Part shown: piece by piece, positions 30,395-38,164 of the stretch | Numbering within the stretch: position 1 is the first letter of the stretch | Layout of the letters: every line of letters begins with the position of its first letter | NCBI GenBank assembly: GCA_030656075.1 | Contig: JAUSOT010000242.1 | Span: 1-41,802 of the forward strand | Length of the DNA: 41,802 nucleotides | Reading direction: 5' to 3' | From: Candidatus Cloacimonadales bacterium | GTDB taxonomy: Bacteria > Cloacimonadota > Cloacimonadia > Cloacimonadales > TCS61 | Position numbers and translations under genes: made by a program | Notes under the pieces: model-generated | Databases searched by the model: none | Seen by the model: only the letters and a program-made list of their open reading frames with translations | What the model was told of the DNA's origin: nothing

Positions 30395-32479
30395 ATGAAA
30401 AAAAATTTAACAGTTGTTGTATTTATTGTTTTCTTCGTGTTAATCTCGACTTCTGTTTTTGCGGAATGGAATTTAGTCGATTCTCTCTCTTTTATAAAAA
30501 CTCTTACTTCCGGAGAACAGTGTTATGTTACGGTTCAATCCAACACAAACTTCCTCATTTCAATCATACCGCCGAATAACCTGACAGATGATGCGGAAAC
30601 TGCGGTGAGCATCGCCCCGAACTGGTTGAAAACAGATCTGAGGGATAACTTCAACAGACTCGATGAAGATACCCAGAATTTGTATGCGAATCTAATTATC
30701 AATGCCACCTATCCTTTAATTGATGAAATCTGTTTCGAGGTAGCGCATACTGCACCACAAACCCTTTCTTCTTCTATGAATACACAGGTATTGATTGAGA
30801 ATGTAGAATACATTTATATGATGGATAACTTCTTTGAATATGTTGAGATTGTTGATTATGAAGGTGATGATTATTATTCCACTGCTGTTTATCAGGTTGA
30901 GGAAGAGGGAATTATCCAGGAGATCGAGATGCCACGGGAAATTTATTATTGGCATATTGTTCATCCGAAATTACATAAAGAAGTTCCGAATTACATTAAT
31001 CCTGATACAGGTGCTCCGGCAGATCCGCCTACGGGAGTGTTCTGGCGTGATTTCCTGATGAATCAAAACGATGCGGGATATCCTATGCTTCGAACCTGTC
31101 TCGATACCTGTCAGGTTCTTTGGAAATGCCAGCAGAATACAGTTGATAACGGTGCTGTTGGTGCTGTAACTCAATGGATTCAGGATGTGATGACATTCCA
31201 GTCGAATCCTCATCATGACCAACCGGTACGGATTTACAGACAACATATCGGTACTTGCAGTGTTCATTCCTATTTAACTTCGGGAGCAGGACGAGCAGCA
31301 CTGATCCCAACAGTTGTTGATGTTATGTATAGCAATGATCACAAGGTAAACCAATTCTGGGATAGACGTTGGGTTTGCTGGGAACCGGTAAATACCTGGA
31401 TCGATTATCCGGAAGTTTATGATACATGGGGTGGAGTTTCTAATGTTGCCTCTTCATTTATCTGGCGTGGAGATAGTTTTATCTGGGATATTACAGAACA
31501 ACATACACTCGTTTGCACACTTAATGCAAATGTTACGGACAGCAATGGAAATCCGGTTGATGGTGCAAGAATTAAGATATACAGCACTCCATGTGTAAGT
31601 TGGGGTTGTACTGCCGGTTGGACAGATTTCAATGGTCAAAAACAGTTTATTCTCGGAGATGATCGCACCTATACTGCTCAAGTTACAAGTAGTATTGGGA
31701 ATTATCCGGCTTCAGGAATGGAAACAGTGATCACAAACAGTGGTGCTGGAATTTATTATAATTGGAATGTAACTCTACCCGGCACAATGCCTTCTCTGGA
31801 TATTTCTTCTGCTTCTCCTCCTGCCAATCCTACGGATGATTACCGCCTGGTTGTGGAATATGAACTTCCCAAAGAAATCCTGTATGGCGTTAATTTAGAT
31901 GATAACAACGAATTCTCAAAATCGAATACACCCGGTCATATCGATTTCTTTATCTGTGATGAAAACAATTTTGTTGAGTATATGGCAGGTCAAAGCTTTG
32001 AAGCATTTGAGATAAATCATAATAATCCGGGAAATACAAGCGATTTTGTTCTTCCTTCTTCCGATTCCTGGTATGCAGTTTTTTCTAACGAAGAAAAGAT
32101 AAATATGACCCAGGAATTGCTGGTTACGATGAAGCTTTACCAAAATATGCCAAGCAGTATCCAGGAAGATGAAGTAAAAAAAATATTCTCACAACTCACA
32201 CTTTATTCCAATTACCCCAATCCTTTCAATCCCACAACCACAATCTCCTTTTCATTAAACACTGAAAACACTGAAGACACCGAATTGGTGATCTACAATG
32301 TGAAAGGGCAGAAAATTAAAACGTTTTATCTGCTCCCAAACGGGGGTTTAGGAACGAGATGTGTAGTTTGGAATGGAACCGATGAAAACAATCAACCGGT
32401 TTCTTCAGGAATATATTTCTACCAATTAGTAAATGAAATGAATAGATCAAATGTTAAAAAAATGTTATTGTTAAAGTAA
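30395..32479 (+). CDS. Secreted transglutaminase-like protein with type IX-like sorting domain
   Basis: A 694-residue exported protein with a signal peptide at 1-23. Residues about 255-345 form a transglutaminase-like (papain-type) domain: YRQHIGTCSVHSYLTSGAGRAALIP with Cys288, SNDHKVNQFW with His316, and WVCWEPVN with Glu330 where the triad acid usually sits. Residues about 373-460 are an Ig/carboxypeptidase-regulatory-like beta sandwich (LNANVTDSNGNPVDGARIKIY). The C terminus (about 602-694) is the FlgD-like sorting domain with NYPNPFNPTT and SSGIYFYQL. It is probably exported to the surface through a type IX-like system not in this window. The ribosome site is AAAGGAG. The sorting domain contains an in-frame palindromic repeat. 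Confidence 0.85.
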   Translation: MKKNLTVVVFIVFFVLISTSVFAEWNLVDSLSFIKTLTSGEQCYVTVQSNTNFLISIIPPNNLTDDAETAVSIAPNWLKTDLRDNFNRLDEDTQNLYANLIINATYPLIDEICFEVAHTAPQTLSSSMNTQVLIENVEYIYMMDNFFEYVEIVDYEGDDYYSTAVYQVEEEGIIQEIEMPREIYYWHIVHPKLHKEVPNYINPDTGAPADPPTGVFWRDFLMNQNDAGYPMLRTCLDTCQVLWKCQQNTVDNGAVGAVTQWIQDVMTFQSNPHHDQPVRIYRQHIGTCSVHSYLTSGAGRAALIPTVVDVMYSNDHKVNQFWDRRWVCWEPVNTWIDYPEVYDTWGGVSNVASSFIWRGDSFIWDITEQHTLVCTLNANVTDSNGNPVDGARIKIYSTPCVSWGCTAGWTDFNGQKQFILGDDRTYTAQVTSSIGNYPASGMETVITNSGAGIYYNWNVTLPGTMPSLDISSASPPANPTDDYRLVVEYELPKEILYGVNLDDNNEFSKSNTPGHIDFFICDENNFVEYMAGQSFEAFEINHNNPGNTSDFVLPSSDSWYAVFSNEEKINMTQELLVTMKLYQNMPSSIQEDEVKKIFSQLTLYSNYPNPFNPTTTISFSLNTENTEDTELVIYNVKGQKIKTFYLLPNGGLGTRCVVWNGTDENNQPVSSGIYFYQLVNEMNRSNVKKMLLLK
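32333..32361 (+). repeat. Palindromic repeat read as codons inside the sorting domain
   Basis: The bases CTCCCAAAC, a GGGG centre, GTTTAGGAAC and GAGATG match the intergenic palindrome at 17522-17550 in arms and GAACGAG tail, with a different loop. They are translated as LLPNGGLGTRC within an otherwise normal sorting domain. Confidence 0.65.
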
Positions 32480-32498
32480 CATAAACATCCTGTTTGCG

Positions 32499-32540
32499 AA
32501 AAACAACGCCCTGATTTTGGTCGGGGCGTTATTTCATTTC
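32499..32540. terminator. Bidirectional intrinsic terminator between convergent genes
   Basis: AACGCCCTGA and TCGGGGCGTT form a 10-pair stem with loop TTTTGG. AAAAAC lies on one side (a U-run on the minus strand) and ATTTCATTT on the other. It sits between two convergent genes, 25 bases after the secreted protein's stop, so it can stop both. Confidence 0.8.
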
Positions 32541-32603
32541 GCTTTTGCAGACTGGACTTCACGCATCAGAGGTAATTGGAATTCAGGATGCGAGTTAGTT
32601 TAC

Positions 32604-33704
32604 CTACCCGCTTTTCTTCCTATAAGACAAAATCGCACCTCCCAAACTAACAATCGCAAACGCAACCAAAATCAGGAAATCATTGATCAGATTGCGAAAA
32701 GTTGCTCCTTTCAGCATGATAGTTCTCACATCCCGCATAAAATATGAGATCGGAATGAATTTACTGATGTATTGTCCCCAAACCGGCATATTCTCCACAG
32801 CCGAGAACATTCCCGATAAAAAGATGAAGATCATTATCACAAAGAAAGCCAGGAACATGGCCTGCTGCTGCGTGTTTACCTGGGTGGAAATGTATAATCC
32901 CATGGCCAGCATCACGACCAGATAAACAATCAGGAATGCATAAAGCGTGAGGAAACTTCCAAAAAAAGGAACCTTGAAAACCAGAAGAGCGATCAATAAT
33001 CCAATCGTGAATTCAGCAATTCCCAGAATGAGCATCGGCAAAAGCTTACCGGCAATGAACTGCTGCTTTTTGATCGGCGTCACATTGATCTGCTCGATCG
33101 TCCCGATTTCCTTTTCCCGGGCTATGTTCAAGGCATTCAATATCATCCCGATGATCGTGACTAAAATCACCAGAATTCCCGGCACCATATAGTTTTTATA
33201 TTTCAATCCCAGGTTATACAAATAGCGGCTTTCATAAAAATTTATCTCTCTGTTCAATTTCAGGAAATCGCGCATTTCATAATCGCTGATTACCTGCGAA
33301 ACGTAACTCATGATCAGTCCCGCAGCCGACCCATCGATGGCATTTATCCGCAACTGGATTTCGGTTTCCCGGCCATTTTGCAGATTTCTTTCAAAGTCGG
33401 CAGGAATGGCAATCACCAGATCGATTTTTCGGGTGCGGATCGCTTCATCATTGGCATTCATGTTTTCGCTGCTGGAAACCATAATAAAATATGGATTTCC
33501 GGCAAACTTAGTAAATAATTTTTGCGAAGCCGGCGAATGATCGAAATCTTCCCAACCAACATAAACATGTTTTATTTCGAAGTCGGCTGCATTGGAAAGG
33601 ATCAGCAATTGGATTATAGGCATCACAAACAGGATCGGCAGCATCGCTTTGTTGCGGAAGATCTGCTTAAATTCTTTTCGCATTAAAATTAGTATTGTTC
33701 GCAT
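32604..33704 (-). CDS. ABC-2 type exporter permease (YbhR/YhhJ-like)
   Basis: A 366-residue inner-membrane permease of the ABC-2 family. One N-terminal helix (about 18-38) precedes a large extracytoplasmic domain (about 40-180, including VYVGWEDFDHSPASQKLFTKFAG). Five more helices fill residues about 180-362, with the conserved cytoplasmic loop NALNIAREKEIGTIEQINVTPIKKQQFIAGKLLP. It resembles YbhR/YhhJ drug or ion exporters. The membrane-fusion lipoprotein upstream is the natural partner. The ATPase gene normally found between the two is absent. Start MRTILILMRKEFKQIFRNK is typical. Confidence 0.9.
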   Translation of the reverse strand: MRTILILMRKEFKQIFRNKAMLPILFVMPIIQLLILSNAADFEIKHVYVGWEDFDHSPASQKLFTKFAGNPYFIMVSSSENMNANDEAIRTRKIDLVIAIPADFERNLQNGRETEIQLRINAIDGSAAGLIMSYVSQVISDYEMRDFLKLNREINFYESRYLYNLGLKYKNYMVPGILVILVTIIGMILNALNIAREKEIGTIEQINVTPIKKQQFIAGKLLPMLILGIAEFTIGLLIALLVFKVPFFGSFLTLYAFLIVYLVVMLAMGLYISTQVNTQQQAMFLAFFVIMIFIFLSGMFSAVENMPVWGQYISKFIPISYFMRDVRTIMLKGATFRNLINDFLILVAFAIVSLGGAILSYRKKSG

Positions 33705-33734
33705 GATTCCTCAAATTACTTGTCATTCTGACTT

Positions 33735-33786
33735 GATTCCCCTCTTGAGAGGGGTGTCCTGAAAGTTTTCGGGATGGGGTGTGTTG
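33735..33786 (+). repeat. Solo copy of the DUF559-cassette end
   Basis: Palindrome CCCCTCTTGAGAGGGG, then a second hairpin (CCTGAAA/TTTCGGG), then GGGGTGTGT: the same three-part layout as the left end at 16343-16392, with a different middle hairpin and no nuclease gene. Confidence 0.75.
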
Positions 33787-34131
33787 CACGTTGTTCTTTG
33801 GAAGAATCTCAGACTATAACAAGATGCAAAGCTGAAAGTTCGTCCACGAGATCCTTCGAAAGTTAAGCTATAAGTTTCCTCAGGAAGACAATTCATTCTT
33901 AGATAATCAACACATTTCTCATATGAAGAATCTATTACTTTCAAGACTCTTCGTCGAATGCCTTTGATAGAATCTCTCAGAGAGACGATATTATTCCCTC
34001 TCCTTCGGGCAGAGTGTGTGAAAATAGTAGCCCGACACTCCGTGGCGGAAAATCGGAGTCGAAAATTCGATTTTAATCGACGATCTCTCCGAAAGGAGAT
34101 GTTTTGTGTTCCAAGAAATAAATTCATTTTT

Positions 34132-34166
34132 TAATTCTCCCCTTGTCAAGGGGGACACAGGGGGTT
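34132..34166 (-). repeat. C-rich palindrome, second copy
   Basis: On the minus strand it reads AACCCCCTGTGTCCCCCTTG followed by ACAAGGGGAGAAT, matching 17616-17648. Confidence 0.7.
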
Positions 34167-34216
34167 CGCTATTTCTAGGTTTTAAGTTTTTCATTTTTTA
34201 CAATTTCCTATTGGAT

Positions 34217-34270
34217 AAACCGTTGCGAAGGTCGCACAAGCAAGAAGTCCCAAAACCGTTCGCAAGGTTT
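34217..34270 (-). repeat. Covarying hairpin repeat, copy 3
   Basis: On the minus strand the arms AAACCTTGCGAACGG and ACCTTCGCAACGGTTT are separated by 22 bases. The pairing core is TTGCGAA/TTCGCAA as in copy 1. It ends 8 bases after the fusion-protein stop codon. Confidence 0.72.
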
Positions 34271-34277
34271 CGGAATT

Positions 34278-35150
34278 TTAAAATCTTACTTCCAGCGGCA
34301 TACCGATCTTGATGCTGCCGTCATTTGTAACGGACGCTTCGGCTTTATAAACCAATTTCACGCGTTCGTCTTTGGTCTGGATGGTTTTGGGAGTGAATTC
34401 CGCTTCTGCGGAAATGAAAGTGAGAGTTCCAATAAATTTTTTCATACTCTCATTAGCATCAATGTAAACCTTAAGCTCATCACCCAGTTTCAAGCCTGCT
34501 AATTGAGGTTCGGAAACATAAAAAATCGCCTTCATGCGGCTGATATCTGCCAGCTTGAAAAGCGGTTTTCCGGCTGCCGTGAATTCTCCGGCTGTGCTGT
34601 ATATCTGCAGAATGGTTCCTGCCCGGAAAGCTTTAACAAAGCATTTCCCCAGCAGCAATTTTGCTTGAGCTTGCTTTACATGGTTCGTTTCAAATTCCTT
34701 TTGAGAGAGTTTTACGTTGGTTCCTGCCTGCTGAATTCTTTCATCCAATACCCGCAGAGCTGCATCGATGTCGTCCAATTGCTTTTGTGGTGCGGCATTT
34801 TGCGCAATCAAATTTACAAATCTCTGCCGGTCGATCTCTGCATTATTTTTCTCTGTCTGCAATATCTGAAGCTGCTGCTGCGCTGATTTGATTTTCAAAG
34901 TCAACATCGCTAATGCTTTTTCAACTTCCTGCAGATTTAAAGCATAAGTTGTCGTATCGATAACGGCAATAAGATCGCCTTTTTGAACCGTTTCGCCTTC
35001 GCTTTTTTTAAAGCTGAAAATCGTTCCGTTCACCTCGGCTGAAACGAAGATCTCATCAGCTTCGAAGCTGCCGTAAGCATCTGCTTTGTGATTGGCGGCA
35101 CACCCCGGAAGCAGCAAAAATGGTAAAATTATTAATGCGGATTTTTTCAT
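34278..35150 (-). CDS. HlyD/YbhG-like membrane-fusion lipoprotein
   Basis: A 290-residue periplasmic adaptor linking an inner-membrane exporter to an outer-membrane channel. The signal peptide ends in the lipobox LLPGC (Cys16). Two half-lipoyl motifs (EVNGTIFSFKKSEGETVQKGDLIAVID and a matching C-terminal half, FRAGTILQIYSTAGEFTAAGKPLFKLAD) flank an alpha hairpin coiled coil at about 75-165. The C-terminal beta-barrel (FYVSEPQLAGLKLGDELKVYID) completes the YbhG/YhiI-type layout. It lies between the TetR regulator and the ABC-2 permease on the same strand, so the three form an efflux operon. The substrate is unknown. Confidence 0.9.
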   Translation of the reverse strand: MKKSALIILPFLLLPGCAANHKADAYGSFEADEIFVSAEVNGTIFSFKKSEGETVQKGDLIAVIDTTTYALNLQEVEKALAMLTLKIKSAQQQLQILQTEKNNAEIDRQRFVNLIAQNAAPQKQLDDIDAALRVLDERIQQAGTNVKLSQKEFETNHVKQAQAKLLLGKCFVKAFRAGTILQIYSTAGEFTAAGKPLFKLADISRMKAIFYVSEPQLAGLKLGDELKVYIDANESMKKFIGTLTFISAEAEFTPKTIQTKDERVKLVYKAEASVTNDGSIKIGMPLEVRF

Positions 35151-35189
35151 ATATTTCCTCCGTGCAGCAGGATGCTATATTTCTCCCTT

Positions 35190-35789
35190 TTATGGTCTTA
35201 ATGATTTCATCACAAACTCAAAAACCTGCTCTTTGCGTTCCTGCAGGAAAGCGTCGTATTCAGTTTTGGAAAAGCCTAATATTCTAATGATGAGTGGACT
35301 TCCCAGAATTGGATAGATGCACATCGAAACCACATTCAAGATGAGATGGCGCGGCTCGATAGAACGAATCTTTCCTTTCTCTAATTCTGCCTGGTAAGCT
35401 GCGCTTAATGTTGTAATTTTTTCCTGTTTCTTGATCAGTTCATCCAAAATTTGCGGATGTTTCATCAATTCGGAAAACAGGAAAAACGCCATATGCTTAT
35501 GCTGAAGAATTGTGTCGATATACATGCTGATAATGAAGTGTACTTTTTCTTCGAAGGATAACTTCTCTTCGATCTTTTGTTTTACGCTGTTGAAAACCAT
35601 ATTGAAGATAAAATTCACCACTTTCTTGAAAAGTTTCTCTTTGGAACGGTAGTAATAGTGCAGTGCTGCCTTGGAAATTCCGGCTCTATCGGCAATGGCC
35701 TGCATGCGTGCTCCATCAAAGCCTTTTTCGATGAATTCCTCTTTGGCTGCCGAAAAAATCTTCTCTTCCGCTTTAGTGAGATCTTCCAT
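35190..35789 (-). CDS. TetR family transcriptional regulator
   Basis: A 199-residue repressor, first gene of the efflux operon. The N terminus carries the TetR helix-turn-helix: KIFSAAKEEFIEKGFDGARMQAIADRAGISKAALHYYYRSKEKLF at about 8-52. The C-terminal half is helical ligand-binding and dimer domain. I start at the ATG with AAGGAGG just before it; an upstream in-frame ATG would add 27 residues and run across the likely operator. The family typically represses its own operon and releases DNA on binding the exported compound, and the palindrome at 35802-35830 fits that. Confidence 0.92.
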   Translation of the reverse strand: MEDLTKAEEKIFSAAKEEFIEKGFDGARMQAIADRAGISKAALHYYYRSKEKLFKKVVNFIFNMVFNSVKQKIEEKLSFEEKVHFIISMYIDTILQHKHMAFFLFSELMKHPQILDELIKKQEKITTLSAAYQAELEKGKIRSIEPRHLILNVVSMCIYPILGSPLIIRILGFSKTEYDAFLQERKEQVFEFVMKSLRP

Positions 35790-35801
35790 AAATCCTCCTT
35801 G

Positions 35802-35830
35802 TTGACCATTTGCCTTAACCATCCGGTCAA
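35802..35830. promoter_or_regulatory. Candidate TetR operator (TTGACC / GGTCAA)
   Basis: A hexamer inverted repeat with a 17-base centre lies 13 bases upstream of the TetR start, between it and a minus-strand TTGACA at 35865-35870. The position and two-fold symmetry fit a self-repression operator; the wide centre is a weakness. Confidence 0.45.
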
Positions 35831-35864
35831 ACCATGTGGACAAGAAATTAGAATTGGAATTATG

Positions 35865-35870
35865 TGTCAA
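35865..35870 (-). promoter_or_regulatory. Candidate -35 element of the TetR efflux operon
   Basis: TTGACA on the minus strand, 76 bases before the TetR ATG and just upstream of the candidate operator. The -10 region (around TAATTT) is weak. Confidence 0.35.
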
Positions 35871-35987
35871 AATATTTTTAACTCACCCTTGTTATTCCCT
35901 CTCTTCACCGCTTCGCTTTAATAGAGGGAAACATTAGACGCCGCAGTAAGAATATTTGCTGAAGCCGCAAGAAAACCCATTTATCAG

Positions 35988-36059
35988 TTTCGAATTGTAA
36001 GGAAGGAAATGACAACTGATATATTTCGAGTTGTAAGGAAAGAATTGACGACGACTCGA
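35988..36059 (+). repeat. Tandem pair of 36-base units
   Basis: Two adjacent diverged copies start TTTCGAATTGTAAGGA and TTTCGAGTTGTAAGGA with an exact 36-base period. Only two units exist and there are no spacers. Confidence 0.7.
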
Positions 36060-36082
36060 AGCACATTAAAGAATTGGCAGCA

Positions 36083-36125
36083 AGATTGCTTCGTCGGAAT
36101 GGAAGAAAGACTACTCGCAAAGACA
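36083..36125 (-). repeat. TGTCTTTGCGAG...CGAAGCAATCT repeat, copy 1
   Basis: On the minus strand the copy runs from TGTCTTTGCGAG to CGAAGCAATCT, with a variable centre of about 20 bases. Other copies are at 37843-37892 (minus) and 41380-41430 (plus). Confidence 0.65.
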
Positions 36126-36147
36126 GTTTCCACTATCATCGTAGTAA

Positions 36148-36260
36148 TTCGGTGGCAAATGAACAATCATTTACTTGGTCTTTTCGGTGCTATTCGGTGT
36201 CTTTTTCGGTGGCAAATGACCAACCATTGCGAAGTCTTTTCGGTGCTAATAACCAAATAA
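36148..36260 (+). repeat. Cluster of TTCGGTG(GC) words
   Basis: Five spaced TTCGGTG words lie in about 100 bases, two of them extended to TTCGGTGGCAAATGA. The stretch at 36202-36227 recurs base for base at 38017-38042 on the other side of the MFS gene. Confidence 0.7.
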
Positions 36261-36389
36261 ATGACATTTTCCAAAAAGTGCTTGACCCGAAACGTCAGTA
36301 GAAATTTAGAAACAGAAATAAGTGATGATTCGATAGCTATATTCATTCTATTAATTTGGATAAATTTATTAAGAAAATATGGATTATAC

Positions 36390-37796
36390 ATGAAAACCAA
36401 TCAAGAAAAGATCAGAAACTCGACGATCAAACGAACTTTTCGCATTTCCACTATCGAAGGTGTTTTTGCTCATGTTTACGGCATCCTGGTTCTAAATGGC
36501 AATATCTTCGTCACCAAGTTGTTCCTGATCCTGGGAGCTTCTCCGCTGCATTTTTCCTTGTTGAGCGCTTTTGCCCAATTCAGCGCTGTTTTCCGACCTC
36601 TTGGTGTGGCAATAACTCATCGTCTTACCCAGAGAAAACGAACTACCATCATAGTGGCAGGTATCGGCAGATTTCTTACCTTGTTCATCGGTTTCAGCTT
36701 ACTTTTCCACGATCCCGTGAACGGTATCTGGTTCATTCTTATTCTATTTCTGGTCAGTCAGGGAATCCAATCTATCGCCGGGAATATCTGGATCGCCTGG
36801 ATATCCGACATCATCCCGACGCGGATTCGCGGCAGATTTTTCTCCAAGAGAAACCAGATCCTTTTGTTGGTTGGACTTATCGTTGCCTATATTGTCAGTT
36901 TTCATGTTGACCTTTTTGAAAAAAATGAAACATCTTTCAAACAATTATATTTAAAACTCATCGGTCTGCAGGATTATTTCCTCCTGCAAAACCAGGCGAA
37001 ATTTCTGGGTGGATTATTCGTTGCCGCTTCTCTGATCGGTCTTTTCGGATTGTATTTTCTGAACAAACAACCGGAGAAGTCCAAATACTTGAAGTCATCC
37101 GACAGTTTGAGAAAAATATATTCCGCACCGTTTCGGGATAAAAATTTCCGTCTGCTGCTGCTATTCGGCGTCTGGTGGATGATGGCAGTCGGTATCGGCA
37201 GTGCTTTTTGGGGACCGTTTATGCTCAAGAAATTGAATATGAGCATGTTTGAAATTCAAATTTATGGCTCTTTAAGTACTTTTGCCGCTTTATTATCATA
37301 TACATTCTGGGGAAAATTCATCGATCGATTCGGCAATAAAACAACTATGATGATCTGCGTTTTTCTGGGTGGAGTCAACCCGATGTTATGGCTTTTTATG
37401 ACTGCCGGAAATCATTCGATTATCTGGTTTGAAGCGTTTTCTGCCGGATTCATGTGGAGTGCGACAGGAATAGTGATGACCAATTTTGTGCTTTCAATCG
37501 CCAAAAAGAGACAGGAACAGGTCTATTCCGGATTATTCGGTGCGATCACCGGCCTCAGCATGATGACCTCGACCTTACTTTCCGGAGTTTTTTTCCCGAA
37601 AACAAACAACCTGCTGGGATTCACCCTCGAACCGGAACAGATCGTTTTTGCTGTCGGTGCAGTTGCCCGGTGGACAGCTATCATTCCGCTTATTTTTGTT
37701 CAGGAACGGGCTTTCAGACCTCTTCGTGAATTATGGATCAACTTTTTTGGTTATGCCAAATTCAAGATTTCCCAGCTTCGGGATTTCAAATATTGA
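36390..37796 (+). CDS. Major facilitator superfamily transporter
   Basis: A 468-residue permease with about 12 membrane helices. It is of the subgroup with the interhelix motif WISDIIPTRIRGRFFSKRN near residue 140, which corresponds to the MFS loop 2-3 or 4-5 signature. An insert loop of about 40 charged residues (near 172-210) follows the fifth to sixth helix region. The substrate is unknown; drug, peptide or sugar export are all possible. The ATG chosen begins MKTNQEKIRNSTIKRTFR; the frame is open 43 codons further upstream but runs through repeats. No clear ribosome site is visible. A perfect 26-base direct repeat flanks the gene region. Confidence 0.85.
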   Translation: MKTNQEKIRNSTIKRTFRISTIEGVFAHVYGILVLNGNIFVTKLFLILGASPLHFSLLSAFAQFSAVFRPLGVAITHRLTQRKRTTIIVAGIGRFLTLFIGFSLLFHDPVNGIWFILILFLVSQGIQSIAGNIWIAWISDIIPTRIRGRFFSKRNQILLLVGLIVAYIVSFHVDLFEKNETSFKQLYLKLIGLQDYFLLQNQAKFLGGLFVAASLIGLFGLYFLNKQPEKSKYLKSSDSLRKIYSAPFRDKNFRLLLLFGVWWMMAVGIGSAFWGPFMLKKLNMSMFEIQIYGSLSTFAALLSYTFWGKFIDRFGNKTTMMICVFLGGVNPMLWLFMTAGNHSIIWFEAFSAGFMWSATGIVMTNFVLSIAKKRQEQVYSGLFGAITGLSMMTSTLLSGVFFPKTNNLLGFTLEPEQIVFAVGAVARWTAIIPLIFVQERAFRPLRELWINFFGYAKFKISQLRDFKY

Positions 37797-37842
37797 TCTT
37801 TCATATTCATTCATTGCGGTGGCTTATATTTTTTTTATAAAT

Positions 37843-37892
37843 AGTAGAGATTGCTTCGTAAGATTTTCCAAACAAGATTCCTCACAAAGACA
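37843..37892 (-). repeat. TGTCTTTGCGAG...CGAAGCAATCTCTACT repeat, copy 2
   Basis: On the minus strand: TGTCTTTGTGAGG, a variable centre, then CGAAGCAATCTCTACT. It matches the copy at 41380-41430 best at its two ends. Confidence 0.65.
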
Positions 37893-38016
37893 AGATTTAC
37901 GCTTTTTTGCAACAATTGAAAGAAACCTTACCAAACTCTGGTGAAAGAATTTCGAAGAAGGAAGTTTGGAAAAGTAACCTAATCTTTCGCCAGATCTCAG
38001 TGGTGTAATTTGGTTG

Positions 38017-38042
38017 TTTTTCGGTGGCAAATGACCAACCAT
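38017..38042 (+). repeat. TTCGGTGGC direct repeat, downstream copy
   Basis: All 26 bases (TTTTTCGGTGGCAAATGACC and six more) are identical to 36202-36227, about 1.8 kb away across the MFS gene. Confidence 0.75.
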
Positions 38043-38164
38043 GCGCCATGTCTCACCTGAACTAAAGTTAAATCTCAAATTGAAAAAAAATCTTATGAAA
38101 TTAATCCTTGTCTCGCATCTTGTTTGGATTAAAATTTGCAACAGATTAGAAAGGGGAAATTAAA

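Larger units (their letters stand above)
33705..34277. other. 573-base gene-free gap packed with repeats, where an ATPase gene would be expected
   Basis: No credible gene is present between permease and fusion protein. The gap holds a solo compound palindrome (33735-33786), several small hairpins such as CTCCGAAAGGAG near 34087-34100 and one around CACTCCG/CGGAG near 34035-34056, the C-rich palindrome at 34132-34166 and the covarying repeat at 34217-34270. Confidence 0.65.
35871..36389. other. Gene-free repeat-rich stretch upstream of the MFS gene
   Basis: No credible gene. It contains a TTCCCTCT/AGAGGGAA palindrome (35895-35930), a 36-base tandem pair (35988-36059), a TGTCTTTGCGAG-type repeat (36083-36125, minus orientation) and a run of TTCGGTG words (36148-36260). 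The open frame leading into the MFS start crosses these repeats and is not likely to be translated. Confidence 0.65.
37797..38164. other. Gene-free stretch upstream of the CapA-type gene
   Basis: This 368-base gap holds a TGTCTTTG-type repeat (37843-37892) and the second copy of the TTCGGTGGC repeat (38017-38042). The rest is AT-rich and ends with a good ribosome site AGAAAGGGG before the next ATG. No gene is seen. Confidence 0.6.

Noticed and set aside
33723-34127. A 134-codon minus-strand frame in the permease-fusion protein gap
   Set aside because: It consists largely of palindromic repeats and hairpins, and its translation has no protein-like pattern.
35988-36059. Possible CRISPR array because of the 36-base period
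   Set aside because: Only two diverged units, directly adjacent with no spacers, and no cas genes in the window.
36356-36910. A 184-codon frame overlapping the MFS transporter
   Set aside because: It is another frame of the transporter gene, with no membrane-like or domain-like pattern.
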